The notes: a model not told the origin generated them from the letters alone. A DNA stretch of 64,000 nucleotides from Arcuatula senhousia (GCA_963971305.1 OZ020304.1:19016103-19080102), one strand, 5' to 3'. Shown: positions 44,982 to 55,958, counted from the first letter of the stretch. Program-made: numbers and translations.

Positions 44982-46115
44982 ATTTTACATACATATAATA
45001 TAATATAATCATATTATAAATAACTCTCTGTTCTATCCATACCAATCGGGATTTCTCCAGCGTCACTCTCCAGCTACCGATGTGGTGATAAAAAAAAACC
45101 TGGCGGACGATTTTTTTCCAAACTACCCGGCTATTATGGCACTTATAAACAAATAAGTTTAATTTACATTATTTTGTTTTAAATACGCACATAAAATTAC
45201 AGTAAGGGTATTGTTTATTTTTTCCAGCAAGAGACAATTTCCCTTTTTTCAGATAATCATGAATATCTGTTTTGAATTACCATTCACTGGGCTGAAAATT
45301 ATGCTCCAGGTTCTAAATAGTCGGACATTTTTAAAGACATATCACTTTCCATTACAAATGGCGTATTTTTGATTTTTCGATCATTTAAAAAAAAATATGG
45401 TCCTGGTTTTCTAAAGATGTGTCCTGGTTTTCTATCGATGGTCCTGGCATTCTACCGATGTGATAAATGACATTTCATGATAAATTTTAATACTGTATAT
45501 ATTTTATTGAACAAATAATATTGACGATAAAAAGAAAAAGGAGGTTCATGAGCAAAAACTGTTTTGCGTACACCAAGAACACTTTTACAAAATTTAAATA
45601 AAATGTGTATTTTTTCAAGGGTATATACATGTATGTGAAAGCTGATAGCAAACCCCCAGTTACCAAGATATCTCTTACTACCTGATGTAATTGAGAGTTT
45701 CGTCCAGGAAACCCTCAGATAGCTGCCAGTAAACCCCCAGTTATCTGAGGTATCCTATAGATACCAAGGTTTTGGTTAAAATGGCGTTCCATATATACAA
45801 CAGTATGATGAAGCTTCACTGTACAACACAAGCATTTACGGCAAGGCCGTAGCGTATGCAAGGCAAATGAGGCAAATGCCTCACCTCTGAAGTGGCAATC
45901 ATTGATTTTTTATTTTCTGAAAATTCCAATTTATCTTTTTTTTTAATTCACATTTCCGACGAATATTCGTTGAAAATTCCAACAAAAGTAAATTTATCGA
46001 TTGATAATTTATACACAGTAACAGACCGTTCGGTAATCTCTACTGCGTCGGTATATAGGTAAAACACCGATGTTCCGAAAAATTTCCCTCAGATTTCAAA
46101 ACAGAAAACTTAGTA

Positions 46116-47358
46116 GTGACACAATCGTGTAAGGATGTACGCCAAATAAGAAATTTGATGTCTTCGATAGGACAAATGGCTTGGTTTTTGTGTGCATCTC
46201 ACAAGGGAAAAACAATTCTTTCCTCTCATACCGGCAAGTCTGATCTCGTAAAAAGCATTTTAGAAGGCCTTGATAATCCCGAGGAGGATGTGGACATCCA
46301 ACTTCTTGAAAGGGGCGTGGAGCATTCGGTAAAAAGGATGTGTGAGACAAGATGGACGGCAAGGGTGGATAATTTCAAACTTTAAAGCGATACATTCAGC
46401 ATTATCTCAGAGGGAAACTGAAAGTACGTCTGAAGCACGCACGAACGCTAGTTCTGGAGGACCCTGAGATAATTGTAGCTATAGTTGTAGCACAATATAT
46501 TCTAAATTTACTGAAACCGCTTACTTTGTTTTTGTAAAAAGCTAATTGCGACTTCAGTTGTTAGAAGCATTTGAAGATGCTAATGTTTTGATCAAACTAT
46601 TAAAAGATAAACGATCTGATCAGATCTTTGCAGAGCTATACAGAAGAAGTAAAAAAAATTGCTGAATCACTTGATATCGAATTAACCCCCAAAAGACGAG
46701 CTGGACGTCAAACACACCGCGAAAATGCTGGTGATGTTGCTGATGCACCCGAGGTACATTCGCGAGTTAACATATATTTTCCATTCATCGATCATGTAAT
46801 TAATGAAATGGAGCGTAGGTTTCCAGCAGAGTTAGAAGATCAAATGATCGGATTTTATCTCATACCGAAATATAAAGATAAGTTGAACCCTGAAACAGTT
46901 GATACGATATTTCAAGCATTTCCGGATTAACCGATGCCAATACTTTCAGACATGATAAAGGTAATACCGAACTTGAATGATCAATCTCATAGTCCAGCGA
47001 AAATGACAAAAACGAATCAGTCATACCGGAGAATTGGTGGATCGCAATAGACAGGTGGGAAAAGAAATCTGAAAACTTGAAGGAAACATGTGGTACACTA
47101 CAAGAAACATTAAAGGTTGCTGATAACGACTTGTATCCCTGTATTAACTTGGTGCTTAGGCTACTCCTCATACTACCAGTAACGTCAGTTTGCTGTGAAA
47201 GATCATTTTCGAGCCTAAGAAGGTTAAAAACGTTGGAGCGTACAGCAATGTCATCAGAAAGGCTATGCGGTCTTGCTTTGTTGCATGTGCATAGAGATAC
47301 CGTTAATCCAAACAGAGAGAACGTTTTGAAGCAGTTTGATAAGTTCAGGCCATCGTAG
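46116..47358 (+). pseudogene. hAT-family transposase relic (ZMYM1/DUF4371-like)
   Basis: Three open pieces in different frames make up the gene. 46116-46385 has CKDVRQIRNLMSSIGQMAWF and CETRWTARVDNF. 46400-46930 has LEDPEIIVAIVVAQYILNLL, IELTPKRRAGRQTHR and VINEMERRF. 47050-47358 is the C-terminal dimerisation region, with VTSVCCERSFSSLRRLKTL and MSSERLCGLALLHVH. The N-terminal BED/TTF zinc finger is not seen. A ~90 bp PLE pseudo-LTR piece sits between the second and third parts. Such genes are common both as transposases and as domesticated ZMYM-like proteins; this one is dead. Confidence 0.8.
46955..47049 (+). repeat. PLE pseudo-LTR fragment inside the hAT gene
   Basis: It matches 4735-4835 (with a short deletion near the start) and ends in the first stem of the structured motif. 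hAT coding sequence continues immediately on both sides (ANTFRHD before, DRWEKKSENLKE after), so this is an insertion into the transposase. No clear target duplication. Confidence 0.75.
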
Positions 47359-47484
47359 AATTGGACAATTTGGGATTCACATAGAGTAACAATCATAGAC
47401 ATTCAGCTAAAGCTTTCAATTATCAATCATCTTCAGTTACTAATTCGTGTTAACTTAAGGACATTACAGTAGATTTATACCTTG

Positions 47485-47684
47485 GGCTCCCGCAGGGTAC
47501 CCCTCTCAGGTCGCAAGGTCGCTTTTAAAATGGGCCTGAAGTCGCAAGGTCGCTTTTAAAAGGCATATTTTGGCGGAGGTCACAGGTCGTTTTTTGGCAT
47601 AGGTCGATTTTATGAAGAGTAGGTCGGAAGTCGCCCTTAAAAAGCCCTCAGGTCGCAGGTCGTTTTTAACCCTGCGGGAGCCAC
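47485..47684. mobile_element. 200 bp MITE with 8 bp target duplication
   Basis: The ends GGCTCCCGCAGGGT and ACCCTGCGGGAGCC are exact inverted repeats. The left one abuts ATACCTTG (47477-47484), and after two extra bases the same 8-mer follows on the right (47685-47692). The interior consists of AGGTCGCAAGGTCGCTTTTA-type repeats. An 8 bp duplication fits hAT or P-like transposases. Confidence 0.65.
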
Positions 47685-48429
47685 ATACCTTGTATAGTAT
47701 GTAATAATAAATCGAGTTTTTTTAAATTGAATATGACTAATTTTCACCTAAACCAACAATTTTCATTGCCATGCAGTTATTGCTATCTTTTTTGTACCCA
47801 ATGTTTATTTTTTTCAATTTAAACACCTGTTTAATTTACATCTACCAGCTTTGATGCAGGACATGCATATGGTGGTTCGGTCATTTCGTTCGTTCGTTCG
47901 TCAGTCCATTATACCTAATGGCATACATGTACATTTGCTTTTTGTGCTTTTCGATTCTTTTGGATTGCTGTGTTTTTTTGTTTTTAGTTTTTGGTCCCGA
48001 TTCTAATTTGATGGTCTGCGTCTGTATGGTATCCATTCGACTTTCTAACAGCGTGTTGTTCTGAGTGGTGTTACACCCTTCTGGATCGTAATTTTTCGTT
48101 GGACTCCTCTGTAGAAAACACAGTAAAGAACATACCTAATCGGTAGAAAACCAGGACATATCAAATTTCTTAAACCTGTTAGTTATATGAAAAAGCAAAT
48201 GGCTCTTTTACAAATAAACGATCATTTATTGCATTTTCTTCCATAGGATGTATTCAAATGTTAAAAATAAGCGTTATTTTTCATATTTCTAAAAAAACAA
48301 TCGGTAGAAAACAAGGATCATCGATAGAAAACAAGCAGCAAAATCGGTAGAAAACATGTTGTCGCAGGACAAGTATAACGACCGTGACTCTGTTATATTT
48401 TAGATAACAAACTATCAAATATTTTAATT

Positions 48430-49500
48430 TTCTGTGACTTTTCTTAGGCATTGATAGAGTAAGGCATCGGGTTTGATAGCAAAACTAAAATCATATGGAA
48501 TATCTGGTCCTGAGTTTGACTGGATAAAAGATTATATAATAAATAGGGAACAGTTTGTTGCCCTAAATCAGACTTCTTCTTCCTTTGGTACAGCTTGATC
48601 CTTTATTATTGTTATTATATATTAATGCTATAATTGACAATTTGGGGATAATCGCACGACTGTTCGTAGACGACACCTCCCTCCAGTTTGCTGAAATTTA
48701 TTTCTCATCATTAGAAAACATGATAAATGATAATTTGAAGATATTACACGACTGGTCGCAAGATTGCTTGTTGACTTTAATCATAAGAAAACAAAAACAT
48801 TTATTATTTCAATAGTGCTTATATGTTGAAACAAACATTCTATTTAGTGATGAGTGGAAGACCATCACAAACATTAAAACATGTATGTGTGATGGAAATT
48901 GGACAACTCATATAAACAATTTTGTTAAATTGTCCTTGAATTAAGCAGCTTAATGCTCTAAGAAAATTAAAATATGTTCTTTGACGTTTAGAGTGTATCG
49001 ACTATTTATTTGCCATTTATTCGACTTTTGCTAGAATATACAATTGAGGTCTGGGATGGTTGCCTTGAACTTGAAATTGAGAAACTGGAAACGGTCCAAC
49101 TTTAAGCTGCCAAAATTGTAACTGATCTGACTAAATTTGCTAGCAAAGAAGCTCGTTACTTTGAAACTGGTTGAGATACTTTGACTTACAGGCGTAAAAT
49201 TTAAAAGTTTACTTTTTATAAAATACACAATAGGATTTGCCCTAAATATCTAAGTGACTATTTTTGCCACCTTTGGTCCCAAATGTTACTTGATAAAATC
49301 TACAAAACAAAGAAAATTATGTTCCAGTTCATTCTTTACTAAATGTTTATGCGAAATACAGTATCCCTATGAAACAACCTTGCAATCTTTTTTAGGAATA
49401 ACCCAATTCCGGTATTCGAAAGTTTCAAATTAAACTTTAGATAAACTGTTAACACAGAGACGTGTCTCGCCTGTTGCAACTGGATACAGTATAAAATGAA
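48430..49500 (+). pseudogene. Jockey/CR1-like LINE reverse transcriptase relic
   Basis: Fragments in several frames: IDRVRHR, LIAKLKSYGISGPEFDWIKD, LNQTSSSFGT, LLLLYINAIIDNLG, the catalytic RLFVDDTSLQF (F-V-D-D near 48665), DWSQDCLLT, LEYTIEVWDGC, KLETVQL, FASKEARYFETG and CPKYLSDY. Multiple stops occur. 5' and 3' ends are undefined. It is a family distinct from the two LINE fragments in the duplicated region. Confidence 0.75.
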
Positions 49501-49850
49501 GTAAAAATCCTCCTTAAACTGATCTTAACTGATACTTAAGCAGATGCATACCAAATATAAATGGTGAACCATAACTGCTTTATATAAAAGTCAGTAGACC
49601 GTGACTGCAGGAGCATACAGGTGAAATCCTTTTAAAACTGATCTGTACTGATGCTGATGCAACTGCATATCAAATATCAATGGTGTAACATCACTAGTTC
49701 ACACAAAACAGACTTAAGCAAAAACTTAAACCAATTATGGACGCCGCCGCCACCGCCGCCGCCGCCGCCGCCGCCGGAATCACCATACCTAAGTCTCGCC
49801 TTTTTGCAACATTCGTCGCAGGCGAGACAAAAACCTCTTCTTAAGCCATA
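49464..49850 (+). repeat. Tandem repeat (period ~119 bp) with GCC microsatellite
   Basis: AAATCCTYNTTAAAACTGATC...ATCAAATATNAATGGTG occurs at about 49505 and 49624. GTCTCGCCT-NTTGCAAC flanks the array at about 49467 and 49792. A (GCC)n tract with one CAC interruption lies at 49742-49777. The proline-rich frame through it is an artefact of the microsatellite. Confidence 0.75.
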
Positions 49851-50082
49851 AAATATTTACTTCATCGGAGGGCCAAGAAAGTTAGATATTATCCATTCTA
49901 GAATACGCCACTGATGCAGCTCTTTGAATTATGATTTATATATAGAATACACGTAATAAAAAACTCCATGTGCATTTGTTGGGCTGCATATGAAGAGGCA
50001 TATCATTTTTACCTAGAGTGTCCTTTATATGAAGTTCAAAGATATTTTACTGCACACGACCTGTAACATGACCTCTGACTTT

Positions 50083-50318
50083 TGATGGGGGGTCGCTCAC
50101 ATATCTTTTATGTTGGGGAGTTCGGTAGAGTCTTAAATTAATATAAATTGTCTTTTCAACTTTTATTTTCCGCCACGTTTTTCTCAACACCAAAACAAAA
50201 GAGAGTGTTTACAAAACAATTCCGGACAGATACAAATTTACATGAAAACAACGTTACAATGCACAAAGAACGATAACTCTTAAGCAACTCGCCGACCATA
50301 CCAATCTACTATGTAACA
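50083..50318 (-). repeat. Gypsy 3' LTR (236 bp)
   Basis: Aligns end to end with 56852-57087 with seven single-base differences and no indel. On the coding strand it begins TGTTACATAGTAG and ends CGACCCCCCATCA. Confidence 0.92.
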
Positions 50319-51164
50319 TCCCCGGGCCTTAAAAAACAAATCCCATTTGTTTAAAATGGTCGGCGAGATGCTTTAGACAAATCAAAATCAAAATACATGT
50401 AAACATAGTAGAAAGAAAAATCTTTTATCCTTTAAAATGAAAAAAAAAACAACATATAAGATCGAACTTTTAACTCTTTAAAATTTAAACACCAAATAAG
50501 AAAATCAACTTCAAATTTACCACATTGCATCATAATAAACTTATTACTCAAAAATGGGTACTTTTGAAAAATAATAAACTTGCATAGTTTATCTTGAACA
50601 CTAAGACAAGAAGAGGAAATACAATATTTGCAATAATTATCTAACAGCAAAAATGAACAGCATACCCTATGCATATAGATGAGAGTAAAAACAAGTACTT
50701 GCATACCTTTATATAAATTTGGCATTCCATTTTCGGTTAAAGAAATTTAAACAATTTAAACCGGAATTAACCGACTAAGGTACCCTCTGTGCATTTAAAA
50801 GGTTTTGAACGCATATAAGCATATGAAAATCATTTCTCAGCTGTAAACTCTTCAAATCAAAGGAAAAATGCACCATGTACATGTATGCAAGTGTACCATA
50901 ATTAAGCATAACCATAACCTATAGAACTCATAAACTTGGCATCAAATCGTACAATCAAAAACTAACACAGTAATACTCAAAAGTCAAAATACAATAATAG
51001 ACTTCTCTAGTCAAATTCAAATACATATTTAAGTACATTAAAATCAAATTAAACATTTGCCAATCAAAAATGCACGAAAGAAAAAAAATACAATATCAAA
51101 CAGTACTTATAAAACAAAGTATCAAAAATTAACGGAAATGCTATCATTTCCACCGGACATTAGT
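50319..51164 (-). other. Gypsy 3' untranslated interior
   Basis: No motif-bearing open frame lies between the chromodomain stop and the 3' LTR. The stretch is A-rich on the plus strand. Confidence 0.6.
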
Positions 51165-51551
51165 CTAATCAACTACTGGTGGCGGACGATTTTGGATGGA
51201 TTGTTTCGCCGCATCGTTTAACTGTTCTAACGGAGTCCAAATGGCGTTTTGTGCTGGCCCGCCTCTATACTGTAACAAGTACTCTTTCTTATCGTTTCTT
51301 GTGCGCCGAGCCATTATTCGTTTGATCTTATAGAAGTTATTGTCAGTTGAACTTTCAACCGCGGTACTGTAGTCTGTGTTCGATAAATAACGTACTGGTT
51401 TACGTATTGTTCGTTTTGGTCGCGCACTTGTTTCATCTATCGGTTTAACATTGTCAGTATCCATATTATTTTCAACTTGATCTTCTGATGATGTTTGTTG
51501 GTCCGTTGCATTTGTTGAATCGTCCACGGCCTCTGGATTGAAGTAATTCAT
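51165..51551 (-). CDS. Gypsy integrase C-terminus with chromodomain
   Basis: The 128-residue frame starts with an acidic linker. It ends with FYKIKRIMARRTRNDKKEYL, LQYRG, NAIWTPLEQL and a short helix-like tail. The spacing of the aromatic residue, EYL-x-x-Y-G and W-x-P-x-x-x-L matches the chromodomain that some Gypsy integrases use to target chromatin. It is separated from the integrase core by a frameshift around 51600, so in this copy it would not be joined to it. Confidence 0.7.
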   Translation of the reverse strand: MNYFNPEAVDDSTNATDQQTSSEDQVENNMDTDNVKPIDETSARPKRTIRKPVRYLSNTDYSTAVESSTDNNFYKIKRIMARRTRNDKKEYLLQYRGGPAQNAIWTPLEQLNDAAKQSIQNRPPPVVD

Positions 51552-51599
51552 CGGTGTTGGTGCTCGTATAAGGGCAATCTTCAGACGGTCAAGATGTAC

Positions 51600-52160
51600 G
51601 GGGTTTTTTGTAATGTTTCCCAGTGTCCTTTTCTTATAGTTTCACTAAATGTGGTGAAATAATTTCATGCACGACATATGGTCCTGAATATTTCGGTTGA
51701 AATTTCCTGCCTGGTCCTGTGCTTTCCTTCAACATATACACAAAATCGCCCCTTTTCAATGTCAATGGGTTTGAAGTTTAGTTTGCCCTTTCAGTCATAA
51801 TTTTCCCAGCAACATCAGCATTTTTGCCCACGGATTCGCGAATGATCTTTAGTTGGTCGGACTTTTGACTCATGTAGCTATGAAAGTCCACATGTCTATT
51901 CCAAGCTTTGATGCAGACGGTCGGAATCCATACACCACTTCATAAGGTGAATATTTCGTTGAATCATTCGGCGATGAATTGAACGAAAATGTAATAGCAG
52001 ACAACACTGTGTCCCACTGAGTTCCCTTTTTGACGAACGGTGTCATACGCTCGGCCAGAGTCCGGTGTGTCCGTTCACAAAGTCCCAAACAATGATGAAT
52101 ATAACTAGGAGTAAAGTTTTTCTGTATTTCCAGCATTTTACACAAATATTCGGTACATTG
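51600..52160 (-). pseudogene. Gypsy integrase core second half (broken)
   Basis: After a TAA at 52161 the same frame resumes QCTEYLCKMLEIQKNFTPSY and reaches the third catalytic residue in GLCERTHRTLAERM. NSSPNDSTKYSPYEVVYG follows. A one-base shift at about 51890 leads to SQKSDQLKIIRESVGKNADV, then a TAA after ERAN, then NPLTLKRGDFVYMLKEST. Two stops and at least two frame changes abolish function. Confidence 0.8.
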
Positions 52161-54959
52161 TTAAATAAATTCACTTCCCCTGTCACTAATAATACAATCG
52201 CATACACCGAAAGTACAAACTAGCTGGAATAAGGCTTGAGAAAATGTCAATGAATCGGCTTTGGGTAGTGGCAAAGTAAACAGGAATTTTGAAAACATAT
52301 CCACTGCAGTAAAAATGTAAGTATTGCTTTGTTGTGTAATAGGGAACGGTCCAAAGAGGTCCACTTGCCATGTTTGAAACGGTTCAGAAGGCGTACGATA
52401 CGCAACAATGTTTGATTTTGTGTGCGCTTTTGTCATTTTTCGTTCCTGACACTCGTGACAAGTACGGACGAACTCGGCAACAGTTGACGTCAGGTTGTGA
52501 AAGAAGAAATGCTCGGAAATGGTATCGACAGTTGATTGTATTCCTCTGTGGCCGGCTAATGGAGAGTCATGAAACGATTGTAAAATTTTCGGAATTAAAC
52601 TGTTTGGAACAACAACTTGAAACTCACTCATTTGCTGTGTGCGTTTACTTTTTGCATTACGCACATGAAACAAAAGGTCCTCCATTATACAATATTCTGG
52701 AACTTTAACATGTTTAAGCAGCAAAGGCCTCGCGTCCTTTTGTAATCTTGGTAAAGTTCCATTTTCCAAATATTCGACTATTGGAATCAGATGAGCGTCC
52801 TGTCGCTGTAAAAGTTTAATATTCTCTTTTGAAAACTCTGATTTTTCAGGAACAGAACTTAAAATTGCCGCACAACACATGTGTTCAAAACTATAATTTT
52901 GAGTATTGGATGTGGAAATTCTATTATTTCCATCTAAATCATCATGAACATAAGAAGAAACACTGTTGTTTCCTCCTTCACAAAACATTTCAAATCTGTC
53001 GGCAAACAAAGGAGGCCAAACGCTATCGTTTCCTTCAACAAAACTAGATCCTTTTATATGTTTCGTTGAATCATGGTCAAATGTGCCTTCAACGATATCG
53101 GGTTTTAAAACTTCACCACTATGCACAAAAGGGCTATCTAAAGGAAACTGATTTTGGGCAATGCCTATCTGAATCGTGGAATAACTATTTATTCCCTCTT
53201 GAATCGTGGAATAACTGTTTATTCCAACTTGATCGATCTTCGTAGACCAAACATCGGGTTGCAAAACCGGGTCACTACAGAAAAAATGAGAATCTAATAT
53301 TGACGGTATACTTGTAGTGGAATCGCTGTTGATTCCAATATTTTCTCGCAGTGAACACAATATATTGGGTGGACTAGATTCGTCTGTATCCGCGACATAG
53401 CCCATATCTAACTCGTCTTTACAGTATCGAACAGCATTTACGAATGATATATTTCCAACTTCCTCTTGTATGTACGGGAAATAAGGGTCGTTTTCGTTCA
53501 ATGATTCCTCTGCGTTAGGATCTAATTTTGGCGAACTTTCAACACGAGAAAGTGCGTCTGGCACTTGCATTTGTGCGGCGGGTTTAAACTTTATGTCGAA
53601 GTTAAAGTGTTGTAACACCGCCAGCCATCTGTCATAAATTGCACCTCTTAGCTTGTTCTGAAAAAGTGGTTTTAGTGCTTGGTGGTCACATTCTACCGTG
53701 AATCTATTTCCGCGTAAATAACTAGCACAATCGATGATACTGGTGACTACACCGAGAAGCTCTAATTTAGTTGGCCCATACGATTTTTGCCACGAATTCA
53801 AAGACTTTGATCCAAAACGAATGATGCGGACTTTGTCTTCCTCGGGATTTTGTTGATAAAGCATATAACCTATGCCAACTGCTGAACTATCGACTGCTAA
53901 CGTGAACGGCTGGTCAAATCTCGGAAACGACAAGATTTCTGAATGTAACAAAGACGATTTTAACTGTTTAAACGCATTTTCTTGGTCAATAGTCCACTGA
54001 AATAGTACGTTTTTCTTCAGCAACCTTGTAAGCGGTTCCGCTATGATACATGTACTGTAATTTGCAATGTATTTCCGAAACCAGTTAAACATGCCCAAGG
54101 CGCGTCGGAGCTGTTTTGCATTTTGTGGAGACGGAAATTCACTTAGAGCTTTAACACGATCCGGTGAGGGTCGGATACCATCCTTCGAAATATGATGACC
54201 TAGGAATATCACCGATGATTTAGCGAATGAGCATTTCTGAGGGTTTAGCTTGAGACCTGCTTGTCGAAAGCGGTCAAAGACTTCTTGAATGTCTGTTAAG
54301 TGTTGATCCCATGTTTCAGAACATATCAAAACATCGTCAAGATAACAAAGGCAAGAACGAAACGTCAAATTGCGCAAAATTTTGTCCATTAGTAACTGAA
54401 ATGAATTCGGTGCGGTGTGCCATCCCATCGGAACTCTTTGAAATTTGTACGTACCAAAACACGTGTTAAATGCTGTATATTTCGAGCTTTCCGACGACAA
54501 TTTCATTTGGAAAAATCCACTACTCATATCGATTGACGCGATGTAATTTGGAACTCTCTCCGTAAAGGACTCTGTGAGCTCATGTAAATCCGGTATGCAA
54601 TATTTAAATGTCTCAGTTTGCGAATTTAAGTAACGGAAGTCTACGCAAAAACGAAACATGCTCAAACTAGATGCGCGATCTAAGGGTTGGTCGGTCGGAT
54701 GCTTTTTCCTTTTGGTAACTAGAACAACTGGGCTAGTGATCGGTGCTTCTTCGGTCGCGCTTAACTCGGAAATAACACCTTGTTCAAGGAGTTCGTCAAG
54801 GTGATGACGTAAGACCTCTTTCTTTTGCGGTGTCAACCTGTACGGTTTTTGATGTAACGGACAGAAATCAGGTTTCAAAATGATATGATGTTCTACTACA
54901 TCATTCGAGCCAAGTAACGGGTTATCTTTAGTCACAAAAATGTCCTTGTTTTTACACAA
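52161..54959 (-). CDS. Gypsy Pol: reverse transcriptase, RNase H, integrase N-terminal half
   Basis: 932 open codons. RT: FCVDFRYLNSQT (about residue 104), SIDMSSGFFQMKL, VPMGWHTAP, and the catalytic YLDDVLI at about residue 206. RNase H begins at LAVDSSAVGIGYML and includes the DRWLAVLQHFNFDIKF region. A long non-conserved spacer holds a near-perfect direct repeat, GINSYSTIQ-EGINSYSTIQ. The integrase zinc domain is H-x-H...CHECQ. The core's first two acidic residues are in VDLFGPF and SDRGSEF, and the stop follows two codons later. The frame is shared with the upstream protease, separated only by a TAA at 54993, so this was one pol frame. The first codon here is not ATG. Confidence 0.9.
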   Translation of the reverse strand: MCKNKDIFVTKDNPLLGSNDVVEHHIILKPDFCPLHQKPYRLTPQKKEVLRHHLDELLEQGVISELSATEEAPITSPVVLVTKRKKHPTDQPLDRASSLSMFRFCVDFRYLNSQTETFKYCIPDLHELTESFTERVPNYIASIDMSSGFFQMKLSSESSKYTAFNTCFGTYKFQRVPMGWHTAPNSFQLLMDKILRNLTFRSCLCYLDDVLICSETWDQHLTDIQEVFDRFRQAGLKLNPQKCSFAKSSVIFLGHHISKDGIRPSPDRVKALSEFPSPQNAKQLRRALGMFNWFRKYIANYSTCIIAEPLTRLLKKNVLFQWTIDQENAFKQLKSSLLHSEILSFPRFDQPFTLAVDSSAVGIGYMLYQQNPEEDKVRIIRFGSKSLNSWQKSYGPTKLELLGVVTSIIDCASYLRGNRFTVECDHQALKPLFQNKLRGAIYDRWLAVLQHFNFDIKFKPAAQMQVPDALSRVESSPKLDPNAEESLNENDPYFPYIQEEVGNISFVNAVRYCKDELDMGYVADTDESSPPNILCSLRENIGINSDSTTSIPSILDSHFFCSDPVLQPDVWSTKIDQVGINSYSTIQEGINSYSTIQIGIAQNQFPLDSPFVHSGEVLKPDIVEGTFDHDSTKHIKGSSFVEGNDSVWPPLFADRFEMFCEGGNNSVSSYVHDDLDGNNRISTSNTQNYSFEHMCCAAILSSVPEKSEFSKENIKLLQRQDAHLIPIVEYLENGTLPRLQKDARPLLLKHVKVPEYCIMEDLLFHVRNAKSKRTQQMSEFQVVVPNSLIPKILQSFHDSPLAGHRGIQSTVDTISEHFFFHNLTSTVAEFVRTCHECQERKMTKAHTKSNIVAYRTPSEPFQTWQVDLFGPFPITQQSNTYIFTAVDMFSKFLFTLPLPKADSLTFSQALFQLVCTFGVCDCIISDRGSEFI

Positions 54960-54992
54960 TAAACGGCCTAAAGAATCTTTTTGAATTTCGGT

Positions 54993-55958
54993 TTAATCCT
55001 CATTATCAAAATGTTTCAAAAATTCTGCATCAATGTCACAATGATCCGTTGTATCTACATGATCGCGAGAAGCAAAGTTGATATTTTGAACTACCGGAAT
55101 ATTGTCTTTAAAGCTGACGTTTTGCACTCTGATATCATCATTCAATTTCGTGAACTTCGCAATAATTTTACCCTTCGGAATAATGATTGGCGAACTTCCA
55201 ATATTTAAAAGTTTGGCAGGTACTGTTCTATCTTGTGAAACTGTAACGACTGCTTTACTTGCCATTAAACCTTTAGAAACTGTCTTTTGAACGTTTTCGC
55301 AGATTCCCTGATGTCCGAATGGAACGTTTTGCGGTAATTTGCCCCATACTATCAATTCACTATTAGCGTTAATTGTAATGCGCTTTTTAAATCTAACATT
55401 TGCATGGTTTTCAATGACTTTTAAAGCTCTAAAATCAACTACAACAGAATTGGCAAGCAAATAGTGCATACCTAATATAAGCGGATGAGACGTTTCATTC
55501 AATATGTAGACTAAAACATTTCGATTCGTACCCTGTACACGCATTTTCACAAAAGCTGTGCCCTTAACTTCAATGCACTGATTATTTGCAAGCTTGATGC
55601 TACCACCATTTAAAGCGTCTATTGAAGATTTTAAATGTTGCGGAACAGAGTTGTATAACGATAATGACATCAAATTTATGTCGCTTCCGCAATCTAAAAG
55701 TGCAGCAACTGTAGTGTTTTGAAATTTAACCGGCAAATATACAAAGTTATTCGTAGGCGGCGAAAAGTTTTCAGAGGCATGTGCATCAATGTCACTCTGA
55801 TCTGTATAGCTATCGTCCTCCAAAGAATCACAAAAAATAACATTATTTACATCATGACGTAGCGGGGCTGACTCTCTTTTAACGGCACCTTCTACCTTCC
55901 TGAGGGGTCGCGCCTGGTGTCCCCCAGGGGATTCGCGTTTCTCGTGTAGGTCGGACAT
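54993..55958 (-). CDS. Gypsy protease region
   Basis: 321 residues. The active-site motif is AALLDCGSDINLMS at about residue 88-101, so the usual D-S/T-G triad is D-C-G. The flap and second-strand region HPLILGMHYL follows. The C-terminal half is the long linker leading to RT. It overlaps the end of gag by 67 bp in the -1 frame, the usual relation between gag and pol in many LTR elements, although I see no canonical slippery heptamer in the overlap. Confidence 0.8.
   Translation of the reverse strand: MSDLHEKRESPGGHQARPLRKVEGAVKRESAPLRHDVNNVIFCDSLEDDSYTDQSDIDAHASENFSPPTNNFVYLPVKFQNTTVAALLDCGSDINLMSLSLYNSVPQHLKSSIDALNGGSIKLANNQCIEVKGTAFVKMRVQGTNRNVLVYILNETSHPLILGMHYLLANSVVVDFRALKVIENHANVRFKKRITINANSELIVWGKLPQNVPFGHQGICENVQKTVSKGLMASKAVVTVSQDRTVPAKLLNIGSSPIIIPKGKIIAKFTKLNDDIRVQNVSFKDNIPVVQNINFASRDHVDTTDHCDIDAEFLKHFDNED

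Larger units (their letters stand above)
45058..48392 (+). mobile_element. hAT-like element with subterminal repeats (decayed)
   Basis: A hAT transposase relic is bracketed by oppositely oriented copies of GGTAGAAAAC(C/A)AGGA. Three lie on the left in reverse (45399-45461) and about five on the right (48111-48360). Candidate ends are CAGCGTCACTC (45058) and, inverted, CAGAGTCACGG (48392), fitting the CAGNG-type hAT terminus. The 8 bp flanks do not match, so the ends are tentative. Confidence 0.45.

Noticed and set aside
45050..48400. 8 bp target duplication for the hAT-like element
   Set aside because: The flanks of the candidate ends (GATTTCTC and TTATATTT) do not match, so the boundaries remain tentative.
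49651..49851. Proline-rich small protein
   Set aside because: The proline run is the GCC microsatellite; neighbouring residues are from a noncoding tandem repeat.
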